Part shown: positions 45,293 through 54,300 of the stretch, piece by piece | How positions within the stretch are numbered: position 1 is the first letter of the stretch | How the letters are laid out: every line of letters starts with the position of its first letter | Notes under the pieces: generated by a model | The model's database searches: none | What the model was told of the DNA's origin: nothing | What the model saw: the letters and a program-made list of their open reading frames with translations, nothing else | From: a virus | Length of the DNA: 62,698 nucleotides | IMG/VR virus record: IMGVR_UViG_3300043403_000045 | Span: 1-62,698 of that record | Reading direction: 5' to 3' (one strand) | Program-made: the position numbers and the translations under genes

Positions 45293-47214
45293 AGCAAGCC
45301 AAGTTGACTAAGCACATATGTTTTTGCTGAATCCTTGGCTAATCTATCGGCATCTGTTTGGCTTATATAAGATGCTCTATTACTTGTATAGCTAACCGGA
45401 ATACCGTTGTTATCGTTTTGCGTGTATGTAGATGTAGCCGTATACTTAACAATAGCTTCACTATTTGAGAAGTAGTTGAATGCTCCGCAGCCTTCATCAT
45501 TTAGTAGCCTAGGCGCATCCTCATTTAGCTCACATAATCCAGACATGTCATCGTTAACAGGTTTTGCAAAAATACGATACGCTGAAATTCCGGCTATTCC
45601 TGACCAAGCTACCATTAAACTAAATGATTTATCTATTAACCCCCTTAGCTCTATCTCTACACAAGCGGAATTGCAATCGCTAGGATCAGAACCTTGGTTA
45701 GTACGAATCTCTCTTTGCTGCGGCCTGTATCCCGCTAGTGTTTCTGCTCCCTCTCCATAGGAAGAATCGGAATATACTTGGCCTACTGTCGCTTCTATCT
45801 TTTTAGTTAATACTTTCTGAAAGGCTCCTTTGCTTCCAGCTATTGCAGCCATAACATTAACCTCTCCCTGAATTTCACGAAGCCTAATTTCAGCGTACGA
45901 GAACTCCTTGTATTCTAGGTTTCCAAAATCGTGTTCCTTAAACTGTACCCAACTAGTAATAGGCAATCCATTATCAAGTTTAGAAGCTAACATGGCCTCC
46001 CATATTCTAAAGTTGTTGTCGTAGTCACGGCTTGCCATGAAGATTCGCTCTTCCCCGTTCACTACTCCATTTGTCCATTCGACCGGACGCCAGCCAGTCC
46101 AGTACCCTGCCCATGCGTTCGCATTCCCATCAAAAGGAGCTTGGTCTAAAACATAAGTATGCGTGTTATACTTATCTCCATTTGGCAGTGATTGAAGTAG
46201 TATATTTTCGTAAAAAGTTCCGCATATTCCTGTCAAGTTATACGATACATTATACTTACTACCAAACATCTCGTTGTCTTGAACGTCTAACCTAGATGTT
46301 ATATTCAACCTTAGTGCATCATTTAGGTTGATTAAACCTTTATGGCTATACCACCAAATAATTCCATACTGGGATACGATAGAACGTGGAGCAACACAGC
46401 CTATGCGTTGAAGAATTGTCTTTTGAAATTCAGGCGTCGATAGCCACTGAGTTCTATCCTGAATAGAACTTTGTATGAACGTTCCAGTAGTCTCGGTAAA
46501 TGCGATAAGTCCAGCCTGATCGGATGTCTCAACTAATCCAGTACATGTATCTGGCAAGTAAAATGCGCGCCCTTCATTGAGGTATTCTTGATCGGTGAAC
46601 TTTAATGGATTACCTATATCACTAGCAAAGATCTGATTGCCTCGACTAACCCACAGTCGGTTATTTGACCATAGCATCCATAAACCAAGTGGAGTTTCAT
46701 CCTTGCCTGCAACGGTTAGTTCTCCAGAAATAGGAGTCGGGTCTAGGTGACGAGCTGTTGATCCATCCCAGAACGCAGCGCGTGTGCGACCGTCTTGCAT
46801 CATTAGGATGCTATACGGTTGATCTAGGTAGTAGAGCCGACCTTCGTTGTCGTAATCCGTAGATTTCAGGCAAACAGCCCATGATAGCATATCACTATCT
46901 ATGGCGAATTGTATGCCAGCAAGCTGTGTATAGCTAACAAAGGGATAAGGGGATACATAAACAATTCCATCGACTGCAAAAACAAGATGCTCTACGCCAC
47001 CTTGCGGCTTAAAGAATTTAACTCCCTGCAACTTATTGCCACGAGGAAGAGCAAGTATCGTATCAGATCCCGGCCTTGTCTGAGGTATACCTCCGCGCAT
47101 AAGACAGTTCATGGCCATTACAGCCATATTGTCATTGATCTTTGTCGGTAGCGTGTAGCTATTTACGCCCAACACATAATCCGAACCAGCGGAGTTTAGT
47201 ACAGGATCAGGCAT
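45289..47214 (-). CDS. Tail nozzle-like (beta-propeller) protein
   Basis: ATG 47214 (MPDPVLNSAGSDYVLGVNSY) overlaps the adaptor stop by TGATG, so it is preferred to the upstream non-ATG start. The 641-aa product has repeated W/Y-rich blades (GLWMLWSNNRLWVSRGNQIF, IIWWYSHKGLINLNDALRL, AWAGYWTGWRPVEWTNGV) like the propeller nozzle proteins of podovirus tails. It should cap the tail below the adaptor encoded just upstream. Confidence 0.72.
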   Translation of the reverse strand: MPDPVLNSAGSDYVLGVNSYTLPTKINDNMAVMAMNCLMRGGIPQTRPGSDTILALPRGNKLQGVKFFKPQGGVEHLVFAVDGIVYVSPYPFVSYTQLAGIQFAIDSDMLSWAVCLKSTDYDNEGRLYYLDQPYSILMMQDGRTRAAFWDGSTARHLDPTPISGELTVAGKDETPLGLWMLWSNNRLWVSRGNQIFASDIGNPLKFTDQEYLNEGRAFYLPDTCTGLVETSDQAGLIAFTETTGTFIQSSIQDRTQWLSTPEFQKTILQRIGCVAPRSIVSQYGIIWWYSHKGLINLNDALRLNITSRLDVQDNEMFGSKYNVSYNLTGICGTFYENILLQSLPNGDKYNTHTYVLDQAPFDGNANAWAGYWTGWRPVEWTNGVVNGEERIFMASRDYDNNFRIWEAMLASKLDNGLPITSWVQFKEHDFGNLEYKEFSYAEIRLREIQGEVNVMAAIAGSKGAFQKVLTKKIEATVGQVYSDSSYGEGAETLAGYRPQQREIRTNQGSDPSDCNSACVEIELRGLIDKSFSLMVAWSGIAGISAYRIFAKPVNDDMSGLCELNEDAPRLLNDEGCGAFNYFSNSEAIVKYTATSTYTQNDNNGIPVSYTSNRASYISQTDADRLAKDSAKTYVLSQLGLL

Positions 47215-48164
47215 CAGTAAAATAACCCTACGTTTCCGCACTCCATAGGCCAGTCGTTAAACTTTATTTGAGGACCGATAGAACTAGGTGGAAGCTTAGC
47301 TTCAACCTCTTTGTTAATGAGCCTAATAGCCTCGCGCTCTGCGATAGTTGCTTCATCATATCGCTTATCTCGGCGTGCCTGTACCGCACGCATAGCGAGA
47401 AATAATGCTTCTCTATTCTCAATGTTAATCCAGTCTTTTTCAGATACGACGGTTAAATTCTTCCGCTTGTATTTCAAGCGTACCCAAGATTGATCCTCAA
47501 CACGAATGCGTCGATAAGATGGTACGGTTTCGCGTGGCTGATAATACCCTATCAGAGTATGGCTAGAGAGATCGCTAGTATTAACTGCTAATAGCTTTAC
47601 AAACCCAGCGGTTACAGACTTCTTAATCCGATCTATTCGGGCAATAGCAGGGGCATTTGAATTACGTTGACTGAAACCAAAGATTGTAGGAATAACAAAT
47701 CCATCCTCAAGATTTCCGCCTTCACCTTCTGAATATATGCGCTTTCCGTTTTCATCCCATCCAAAAACTCTTAGCTCGGTATTATTATCCTTAGATGAAT
47801 CAAGTTCTGCGACTAGATATACGGGCTCAGAAGGATCTTTGTGTGTACAAAACTGACCCAACTCATCGGTATATCGGCACGGAGTACAATCCTCACTACC
47901 GCTACCGTTGATGTGATATTGGTAAAGCTGGTCTCGTATTAATGTGGGTTGTCCGCCTACGTTTACGGAGAGAATCGTATCGACATCATAGGGAAGCGTG
48001 ACGCAACCATTGCACGCACACAAATCCATCTGCGCCATATTCACATCGGCCAAGCTTTGATTTGCAATCAAGCTCACTGCATCCGTGATACGCGCAAACG
48101 CCTCTGTTTCAGAACAGCGATTTAAGGCGACCTTGGCTTCGTCTATGAAATCAGATACAAACAT
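47214..48164 (-). CDS. Head-tail adaptor/tail tubular-like protein
   Basis: A 316-aa protein just upstream of the nozzle gene, where podovirus-like phages encode the adaptor ring. The N-terminus is helical (DFIDEAKVALNRCSETEAFA); beta segments follow; the C-terminus has helices (ALFLAMRAVQARRDKRYDEA). A Cys-rich stretch (QMDLCACNGCVTLPY, EDCTPCRYT) is unusual. Assignment rests mainly on order and size. Confidence 0.6.
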   Translation of the reverse strand: MFVSDFIDEAKVALNRCSETEAFARITDAVSLIANQSLADVNMAQMDLCACNGCVTLPYDVDTILSVNVGGQPTLIRDQLYQYHINGSGSEDCTPCRYTDELGQFCTHKDPSEPVYLVAELDSSKDNNTELRVFGWDENGKRIYSEGEGGNLEDGFVIPTIFGFSQRNSNAPAIARIDRIKKSVTAGFVKLLAVNTSDLSSHTLIGYYQPRETVPSYRRIRVEDQSWVRLKYKRKNLTVVSEKDWINIENREALFLAMRAVQARRDKRYDEATIAEREAIRLINKEVEAKLPPSSIGPQIKFNDWPMECGNVGLFY

Positions 48165-48538
48165 TAAGAAGTCTCCACGTCTTCTGCGTTATCTGGACGC
48201 TTTTCGGTGGCCTTGTCCAATGCCTCGTCGAAGCTTTCTCCGATTTCATCATCATCGCCCGTCATGCTATCCATGCTTTTTTTCTCAATTTCTTTTTCGG
48301 CTTCACCCTCTGGTTCAATTTCCATTACCTCAATTTCGTAACAGTAATCTTCGCCCTCCTTCTCTTTATACATGATTTGCTTACCTTTTGCAGTAAATTC
48401 AAATTCTCCGTCGGGAAAATCAATCTTTTCCTTAGATCTAATATAGATCGAAGGAAAATACGTTTTAGCATCCTCCTTTTTCTTCATTGATGGCATTTCA
48501 ATTCCAAACTCTTTTTCTTTATATCCTAAGTTATACAT
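48164..48538 (-). CDS. Capsid-associated protein, resembling staple/stabilisation proteins
   Basis: ATG 48538 gives 124 aa. YFPSIYIRSKEKIDFPDGEF then CYEIEVMEIEPEGEAE follows the pattern of small phage capsid staple proteins (YPSLYL..., inner beta core, EVxxIxPx end). The C-terminus is strongly acidic (DDDEIGESFDEALDKATE). The placement between fibres and adaptor fits a virion component. The family match is from memory and moderate. Confidence 0.5.
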   Translation of the reverse strand: MYNLGYKEKEFGIEMPSMKKKEDAKTYFPSIYIRSKEKIDFPDGEFEFTAKGKQIMYKEKEGEDYCYEIEVMEIEPEGEAEKEIEKKSMDSMTGDDDEIGESFDEALDKATEKRPDNAEDVETS

Positions 48539-48542
48539 AATG

Positions 48543-48959
48543 TTATTTTGACATGAACCAAGTTGTAGCCCCATTAGCTGTTAATGTTGCTATATCGTAT
48601 TGATCTAAAGTTACGCTTACACTATTTCCAATTAAGTCCGATCCAGCCCGCATCAATGTTACGTTGCCTGTCCCGAGCCTAGATATTTTAAACTCTTTCC
48701 CTATGTTTGCTCCAGATAATGGAAGCGTTACGACAACATCCGCGCCTGAATTGACTACAATAAACTGCTCGCTTCCAGTTAACGTAGTGTCGGTATTTAT
48801 TGCAGTCGTTAATAGTGTATTACTGTTATCCAACTTAATCTCTGCTAGTAGGTTGGCATAAGTAATTGTCTTTACTGAAGACGTAGACGCCTGCCAAAGC
48901 AATATAATATCACTTGGGTTCAGAGTCGTTATTGAGGGATATGAATTAAATTGAGGCAT
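48543..48959 (-). CDS. Fibre-like protein, short member of a paralogous family
   Basis: A 138-aa protein. N-terminus MPQFNSYPSITTLNPSDIIL is a paralogue of the N-termini of genes at 48961, 56766 and 60028. The remainder (EFKISRLGTGNVTLMRAGSD) is a short beta-rich tip shared in style with the end of the 48961 protein. Probably a truncated fibre or decoration protein. Confidence 0.65.
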   Translation of the reverse strand: MPQFNSYPSITTLNPSDIILLWQASTSSVKTITYANLLAEIKLDNSNTLLTTAINTDTTLTGSEQFIVVNSGADVVVTLPLSGANIGKEFKISRLGTGNVTLMRAGSDLIGNSVSVTLDQYDIATLTANGATTWFMSK

Positions 48960-48960
48960 T

Positions 48961-50094
48961 TTATTTAGAGTATACCTGCCACTTGCTGTTACCAGCTTGA
49001 ATAATCAGATATTCATTAGCCGCAAGCGATATAGTATTTACGGCTCCAGTGCTCGGCACAAGCTGTCCTAGGCCAGTGGCGTCAATAGTTACCGCGCCTG
49101 TGCCATTGTTCTTTAACATGATGACACGCCCGTTATTGGTAGACGCACTAACAAGTGTTATGGTATGACTACCTGCGCCTGTGTATATAACGCTGCTATC
49201 TGCGGCTAAGACTGTGTAGTTTGCTGCGGTTGTTGTAACCCCCAATACTAAACCAGCAATCAGAGTAAGTGCTCCCGAATCCGCAATGGATGCGGTTGAA
49301 GCCTGAATAAGCTTTCCGGTTGTGCCGTTATAGCGGGGAATACCATTGTTGGTAGACGATACTGGGCCAACTACATCTCCGGTACTTCCAGATGTCCATG
49401 ATGGGTCTGCTCCTGCGCCATTAGTCTTCAGGAGCTGGCCGCTTGTACCCGGACTAAGCGTAGTCCAACTCGTAGCATTCCGATATAGGATGGTGCCCTG
49501 CGTTGTCCCAATAAAATCCAGTACCTCGCTTGTAGTCACTTGCTCAAGTGCCCCAGCTCCAGCCGTCTTTCGTCCGATTAATCTGCTATTTGTAGATGCC
49601 GTAAGTCCAGATGTCGTCACCGCACCTATGCCCACAAAGTCAGAACCAGCTACCGCAATGCTAAGAGTCCCCGTCCCTGTTGTGTTTTTGACAATGCCTG
49701 TAGATAAACTAGACAATGCCTGTGCATTAGGCAGTGCGCCATTTACCGTCTTAGTGATATAATTAGCTGCATCTGGAGCAAATGAACCTCCGCCTGCACC
49801 TGTAGCTGAAATGGTATTTCCCGATATATTGAGGTTCGTACCTGCTATTAGGTAGTTAAACTTGCCTTCTGATTGATCCCAGAACAAAATTCTATCTGCT
49901 CCCGGTGCAATCAATGACGTACCTAAGCCGCCCCGAGCCAATGGCAATGTCCCTGTCGTGTTGGCTATATCTATATTAGTCTGAACATCCCCAAAGTCCA
50001 CCGTTTTAACTGAGCTAGACGAAGCATCCCAGACAAGAAATAGATCGCTGTCTTGCAAGCTCGCTATTGGCGGATATGTATTAAGCTGTGGCAT
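48961..50094 (-). CDS. Tail/head fibre protein, 377 aa
   Basis: N-terminus MPQLNTYPPIASLQDSDLFL belongs to the four-member fibre family. The middle (RGGLGTSLIAPGADRILFWD, GTSGQLLKTNGAGADPSW) consists of the Gly/Thr/Ala-rich triple-helix-like segments usual in phage fibres. The C-terminus ends in a small beta domain (ANEYLIIQAGNSKWQVYSK). Confidence 0.75.
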   Translation of the reverse strand: MPQLNTYPPIASLQDSDLFLVWDASSSSVKTVDFGDVQTNIDIANTTGTLPLARGGLGTSLIAPGADRILFWDQSEGKFNYLIAGTNLNISGNTISATGAGGGSFAPDAANYITKTVNGALPNAQALSSLSTGIVKNTTGTGTLSIAVAGSDFVGIGAVTTSGLTASTNSRLIGRKTAGAGALEQVTTSEVLDFIGTTQGTILYRNATSWTTLSPGTSGQLLKTNGAGADPSWTSGSTGDVVGPVSSTNNGIPRYNGTTGKLIQASTASIADSGALTLIAGLVLGVTTTAANYTVLAADSSVIYTGAGSHTITLVSASTNNGRVIMLKNNGTGAVTIDATGLGQLVPSTGAVNTISLAANEYLIIQAGNSKWQVYSK

Positions 50095-50095
50095 G

Positions 50096-50350
50096 TTAAG
50101 AAATTACTGTAAGTATAGAATTGCCGCCTTCATCCGTAATCATGGCGCAATTCTGGTCAAAAAGACGTGCCGTTACGTAAAACTTTTGCGTGAGACTGTC
50201 AAATGCCGTAGTGTATTGATCGTCTGCGCACTGTATAGTAGGCAATGCCGCCACCTCGCACGATGTCTTTAATCGGTATGGCTGACACTGGCCCATGTCA
50301 GGATTAACTGGCTCACTAAATGAGCCGCATACTTCGTCTGTGTTCGGCAT
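50096..50350 (-). CDS. Small Cys-containing virion-region protein, 84 aa
   Basis: MPNTDEVCGSFSEPVNPDMG with further Cys at several positions (GQCQPYRLKTSCEV, IQCADDQ, DQNCAM). Beta-rich. Lies directly upstream of the fibre gene in the leftward operon. No family recognised. Confidence 0.55.
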   Translation of the reverse strand: MPNTDEVCGSFSEPVNPDMGQCQPYRLKTSCEVAALPTIQCADDQYTTAFDSLTQKFYVTARLFDQNCAMITDEGGNSILTVIS

Positions 50351-50423
50351 ATAAAAACAATCCTATGCCAATTATATATTTCAAGCCTTAAATTGATGAA
50401 CCCCTCATTATGTAAAATAGACC

Positions 50424-50678
50424 TTATCTTAATTTATGTTTTTTATTAGGAATCGGCCTATACCACACCATAGTATTTCCATTTTTTGTACCTTTAAATC
50501 GTTCGATTTTACCATCCAACAATAAAGCCACCATTCTTCTATGAATTGTAGCCAAGCTAACAGAATGCGATTTAGCCAATTCAGAAGCCGTAACCCAGCC
50601 ATCGCCAATAGGCAATTTCGCTGGAGTTAATTCCTGCGTTAATAGCTCAGCCCAATTGTTTTGATTTGATTTTTTCAT
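50424..50678 (-). CDS. Winged helix-turn-helix protein, 84 aa
   Basis: DGWVTASELAKSHSVSLATI then HRRMVALLLDGKIERFKG and a wing-like NGNTMVWYRPI fit a compact winged HTH. Its start overlaps the metallophosphoesterase stop by ATGA. A DNA-binding regulator inside the virion arm may control late transcription. Confidence 0.7.
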   Translation of the reverse strand: MKKSNQNNWAELLTQELTPAKLPIGDGWVTASELAKSHSVSLATIHRRMVALLLDGKIERFKGTKNGNTMVWYRPIPNKKHKLR

Positions 50679-52378
50679 AATACAATAAAGTCGCTGTTAA
50701 AAACAAACCTTCCGTTTACGTTTCGCGCTTGCTGAAGGTGATAACTACCGTCTTCAAATAGCAATCCATATCCCCAGCCTTGACCCCACCTTAATTTACC
50801 TGTTTTCTTGTTGACGTAATCCATATCCCTTATGCACAGGCATCCAATAGATCTAGCTTCTGCTGGTTCTAGTGATGCTACTGGAGCACTTTCAATCGTA
50901 TGAACATGGCCGAAAACACAGTTCCCGTAGACCGAAGCATGTTGCTTGCACGCATTAGCCCCTGCATGGTAGCCATGCACGACGTTTAGCTTGCCCAACT
51001 TCATAATGCCGAGCGCAGAGTCATAGGGATATGCCCGTGCCTTCATCTTTCGCGTCAATGCCTCCATGCGCTTAATGCCATCATTGGCATAGTCACGCAC
51101 TAAACCCGTGCAATTATTTCTAAAGTCATATATGCGCGTACAGTTTCCGGTAAATGCTACACGGCCATGCAATCTTGAAACAACTGTACCCATCGGCATT
51201 GTTAAGCAATATACATTCCTTCCATAAGGGACCTTATCTATCTTTAAATTGCTATTGTAGTGCTCAGTAGAATTGCGCGAAATCTTAACTAAGTATCCAA
51301 CTTTTGCATTTTCAAAACCGCTTGTCCGCTTAGGCTGATGCCATGCGCAATCCCAGCTATTATTAATACACCACTCCTGCACGACGTTTACGTCATGAAG
51401 ACTAGTTGTCATCCAGCTAATATGCTTATCCTTAACACTTCCATCCGTAACCTGAAGTTCCTCGAAGAACGTTTCTAAATTTGAGGCAGGAAGCCTTGCC
51501 CAACTTGCGGGTATTTCCTTAACTCCACCGAGACGTCGTACTATTTCCCGTGCGTCATCTCCATAGATTCTAATGTAAAAAGGGTCTTTTATATTGATAC
51601 CAGATTTCTTGCATGGTCTAAACGTATATTTTAACCCCATTCCGTCCAGTAGGGAGCGAAGTCTTGTGATCTTGCGGACTTCCGATAGCTTAAATTGAAC
51701 ACGGGCTTTTGTTGTGTTAGGGTCGTATTTTTTTAAGTTCACAATACAACCATCCATGACAACCCAAACCAAAAGCCTGAGCCATTGTTCATCTATTGCT
51801 GATAATGTATCTAAGGAATAACCAGAACAGCTAATCGCGCTTTCGCCTATTAACTGCCCAACAAGATTATGTGCTGTTATTTTTTGGCCCCATATCAAAA
51901 CATCGTGGTGACTAGAAACCTCTTGGCGTGTATACCTTCCCTCGATTCGATAGGTATGGCTCTCATAGTGGCTCACTATTCCTAGCGGATTTGAATAAAA
52001 GATCGCCCTAGACTTTGGATCAAACTCAGCAACCTTATCTTTGGTGGTTACCTCTTTAATGTTCTTGAATCCTTTTTCGGTAAGAACCTCTGTCTCGTCA
52101 GAAAAGGAGTGATTTCCTAATAGAAAATGATTATCCTTTCCACCGTCAAAGTATTTACGCAAGAAGTCGGAACCCATATTCCAGTCATCTTCTAAGCTAG
52201 ATGCTTTCTCTTCGTCACTTGCACCTTTACGTAAATTCCTGAAGTCAAAGGCGTCGCCTGCGTGGATGCGTATGCTTGGATTAAATTCTTCATTAAACTC
52301 AAGAATCGCCGCCTCGCATTTGGGATCTATCATGTCTCCATGCGAATCGCTCGCTATCACGAACTTCTTGTATCTCAT
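50675..52378 (-). CDS. Calcineurin-like metallophosphoesterase interrupted by an intein
   Basis: The exteins form a 245-aa metallophosphoesterase: DSHGD near 11-15, IHAGDAFDF near 38, LLGNH ending at residue 90, then after the intein CTRIYDF, VVHGYHA and FGHVHT. These are the D-x-H, GD, GNH and GHxH motifs that hold two metals. Residues 91-412 are an intein, placed exactly at GNH/C in the active site, so the enzyme is inactive until splicing. Phage relatives may act as nucleases or nucleotide phosphatases; substrate unknown. Coupled to the winged-HTH gene by ATGA. Confidence 0.88.
   Translation of the reverse strand: MRYKKFVIASDSHGDMIDPKCEAAILEFNEEFNPSIRIHAGDAFDFRNLRKGASDEEKASSLEDDWNMGSDFLRKYFDGGKDNHFLLGNHSFSDETEVLTEKGFKNIKEVTTKDKVAEFDPKSRAIFYSNPLGIVSHYESHTYRIEGRYTRQEVSSHHDVLIWGQKITAHNLVGQLIGESAISCSGYSLDTLSAIDEQWLRLLVWVVMDGCIVNLKKYDPNTTKARVQFKLSEVRKITRLRSLLDGMGLKYTFRPCKKSGINIKDPFYIRIYGDDAREIVRRLGGVKEIPASWARLPASNLETFFEELQVTDGSVKDKHISWMTTSLHDVNVVQEWCINNSWDCAWHQPKRTSGFENAKVGYLVKISRNSTEHYNSNLKIDKVPYGRNVYCLTMPMGTVVSRLHGRVAFTGNCTRIYDFRNNCTGLVRDYANDGIKRMEALTRKMKARAYPYDSALGIMKLGKLNVVHGYHAGANACKQHASVYGNCVFGHVHTIESAPVASLEPAEARSIGCLCIRDMDYVNKKTGKLRWGQGWGYGLLFEDGSYHLQQARNVNGRFVFNSDFIVL
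51143..52108 (-). mobile_element. Intein with LAGLIDADG-type homing endonuclease domain
   Basis: 322 residues starting Ser (SFSDETEVLTEKGFKNIKEV) and ending VAFTGN before Cys+1. Block B is VSSHHDVLIW with the conserved His; block F is NVYCLTMPMGTVVSRLHGRV. The penultimate His of block G is Gly, a known variation. LRLLVWVVMDGCIVN and LETFFEELQVTDGSVKD are the two LAGLIDADG-like helices, each keeping an Asp, so the endonuclease may be active. The boundaries are exact because the exteins rejoin to the uninterrupted motif GNHCTRIYDF. Confidence 0.88.
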
Positions 52379-52395
52379 ATTTTGATTAAGCTTCG

Positions 52396-52608
52396 TTATG
52401 AAGAAAAAGGAGGATTACTGTCCTTCTTCTTTGATTCTCTTCGCCACTTCCAAATCAGAAATGCTAAACCAATGCAACCACTTAAAAAAGTAAGTGCTCC
52501 ATTGATGTTCTGCCAAGACAGAACGAAAAGAGTGGAACTTGGTGCCGCAGCAAATGCGTAATCTACTGGTTTAAGATATGTGAGTAACGCCTTTAGATGT
52601 GTTGCCAT
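52396..52608 (-). CDS. Small membrane protein, holin candidate
   Basis: A 70-aa protein with one strong membrane helix (GALTFLSGCIGLAFLIWKW) and possibly a second weaker one (YAFAAAPSSTLFVLSWQNI), then a basic tail RRESKKKDS. Size, topology and charge fit a small holin. It overlaps the lipoprotein gene and lies near no endolysin, since the lysozyme is at 4.9 kb on the other arm. Confidence 0.5.
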   Translation of the reverse strand: MATHLKALLTYLKPVDYAFAAAPSSTLFVLSWQNINGALTFLSGCIGLAFLIWKWRRESKKKDSNPPFSS

Positions 52609-53389
52609 TGTTGTTTTCTTGGATTTCCGAAATTCTATTCACAATGTATTTACGGTCTATTTTATTTTTCAATAACTTAATGTAATCCTTGTGCGATTGA
52701 TCCATGTTGGCTTCATTGTACTCCTTGATTTCAGTGGCCACTCTTGGATTATCAACCTTTAGTTCCTCAATAGACTGTACGGATCGCAGCATGGCCCCTT
52801 CAGCAACTGCGTGCTTGGCCTTTAGCTCTCTCGCCTCCTTGTCTCGGTTATAGAGCCACCATATGAATGCCGCACCGAGCACCGCTAGTACGTAGTTCAT
52901 TAGCTCTTCATTCCCTGCCAAATACCATAGCAGAAAAGATGCACCACCCGCAATGGCTGACACTATTGCTGGGCCTATTTGCCTGAGATAAACGAGAATG
53001 CCAGCAACGGCTAAAGAACCTAGAGCGATATACAGCAAGACTCGCCTCTCCGAGTTCTGCTCTTTCTGCATTTGAACTCGAACATCGGGCTTAGCAGGTG
53101 GCGAAATAACTGCTAGTGTTCGCTCAATGTCTTCTACGATCTTAGCTGGCTGCGTATAGGTTATTACTTCTCTTTTGGTTTCCGGCTTTGTTTCTGTGCC
53201 AGAGACTGTTTCGATAACATAGGTAGAGCCTGCCGGAATTTCGGTAATTTTCTTGGATTTATTTTCTGTGATTGTTGATTGTTTTTCTGCATTTTGTGGG
53301 GGTTCTATTTTTTTCTTGCTTAGCGCAATTCCTGCCGATGCACATCCATTTAGTAAAACTATCAAAAAAAGGATTAGCATGTGCCGCAT
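52571..53389 (-). CDS. Lipoprotein with three membrane segments, possible spanin-like protein
   Basis: ATG 53389 (or 53380) gives a signal sequence with lipobox LLNGC (LILFLIVLLNGCASAG). A ~90-residue Lys/Glu/Thr/Pro-rich stretch follows, then three hydrophobic segments (YIALGSLAVAGILVYL, AGGASFLLWYLAG, YVLAVLGAAFIWWLY) and a charged helical C-terminus. An outer-membrane lipid anchor plus inner-membrane helices is the logic of unimolecular spanins, though three helices and a long cytosolic tail are atypical. It lies beside the holin candidate. Confidence 0.6.
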   Translation of the reverse strand: MRHMLILFLIVLLNGCASAGIALSKKKIEPPQNAEKQSTITENKSKKITEIPAGSTYVIETVSGTETKPETKREVITYTQPAKIVEDIERTLAVISPPAKPDVRVQMQKEQNSERRVLLYIALGSLAVAGILVYLRQIGPAIVSAIAGGASFLLWYLAGNEELMNYVLAVLGAAFIWWLYNRDKEARELKAKHAVAEGAMLRSVQSIEELKVDNPRVATEIKEYNEANMDQSHKDYIKLLKNKIDRKYIVNRISEIQENNNGNTSKGVTHIS

Positions 53390-53394
53390 ACAAA

Positions 53395-54300
53395 TCACGC
53401 CTCGGTGAGCACTATTATCAGCCCATCTCCACCAGTTCCGGCGTTTCCTCCGGTCGTACCTGCACCACCGCCACCGCCACCGCAACCCAATCGTCCATTG
53501 CCACCTACTCCGCCGACACTTGTATTGCTTGCACCGCCGCCTGATCCACCAGTAGCAACGAGTGGTCTTTCGGAGTACCAGCCACCATTGCCGCTGTTAC
53601 TGCCCGCTGCGCCACCTGCAATGGTGGGGATAATACCCGCGCCTGTGATTGCGCCACCAGCAAAGTCTGCCGATGTTGTTCCCCCGCCACCTGCTCCGCC
53701 AGTGACTATATTTACTAATGCGGTCACGCTGCCACCAGCCGCACCTGTTTGCGCGCCACCAACTGCACCAGATTGACCAGCAATAGCTATCCAGCTAATT
53801 GCTAGAGAGGATAATACTGCTGATGAATTTACTGCGATAGTGCTACCCGCACCTGCCGTGCCGCCTGCTGACCCTGTACCTGATCCAGCCGATCCTGCAT
53901 CCGCTGCTCCCGAGATAAGCAGTAAATCTGCCGCCGTGATAGATTGTCGAATAGAGACATAGGCCCTACCACCCGCACCAGCCGCACCCGAAATTGCTCC
54001 ACCACGAGGAACCTGAAACCATAATACCTCTGGTAAGGTAGAAGCAAGGAAGGATGCGCGAACAATGGCGCCACTGCCACCACCGCCACCGCCACCGCCT
54101 GCCGCTGCTGCTGCTCGTGTGAACCCAGTACCACCACCTCCTCCGGCTCCTAGCAAAAAGAAATGAACTAATCGCGCACCAGCGGGTTTCTGCCATAGCT
54201 GCCAATTCTTAGTTGCAGTGCCCGCTCCCGGCGTACCCATTGCGTAAAACCGCTGCTCATAGGAGGCAATGTGAGGAGACTGGAAAATTCCGGTATTCAT
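53395..54300 (-). CDS. Glycine-rich adhesin/fibre-tip protein
   Basis: A 301-aa protein. LWQKPAGARLVHFFLLGAG opens a glycine-rich domain with several runs of 4-8 Gly and repeats of the GGxG type to the end. Such domains form glycine-helix sandwiches in phage receptor-binding adhesins. It overlaps the upstream gene by one base. The very GC-rich, low-complexity DNA produces shadow ORFs on both strands. Confidence 0.7.
   Translation of the reverse strand: MNTGIFQSPHIASYEQRFYAMGTPGAGTATKNWQLWQKPAGARLVHFFLLGAGGGGGTGFTRAAAAAGGGGGGGGSGAIVRASFLASTLPEVLWFQVPRGGAISGAAGAGGRAYVSIRQSITAADLLLISGAADAGSAGSGTGSAGGTAGAGSTIAVNSSAVLSSLAISWIAIAGQSGAVGGAQTGAAGGSVTALVNIVTGGAGGGGTTSADFAGGAITGAGIIPTIAGGAAGSNSGNGGWYSERPLVATGGSGGGASNTSVGGVGGNGRLGCGGGGGGAGTTGGNAGTGGDGLIIVLTEA

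Noticed and set aside
53381-53776. Plus-strand Pro-rich 131-aa ORF
   Set aside because: It is the antisense of the Gly-rich adhesin (GGN codons read as CCN).
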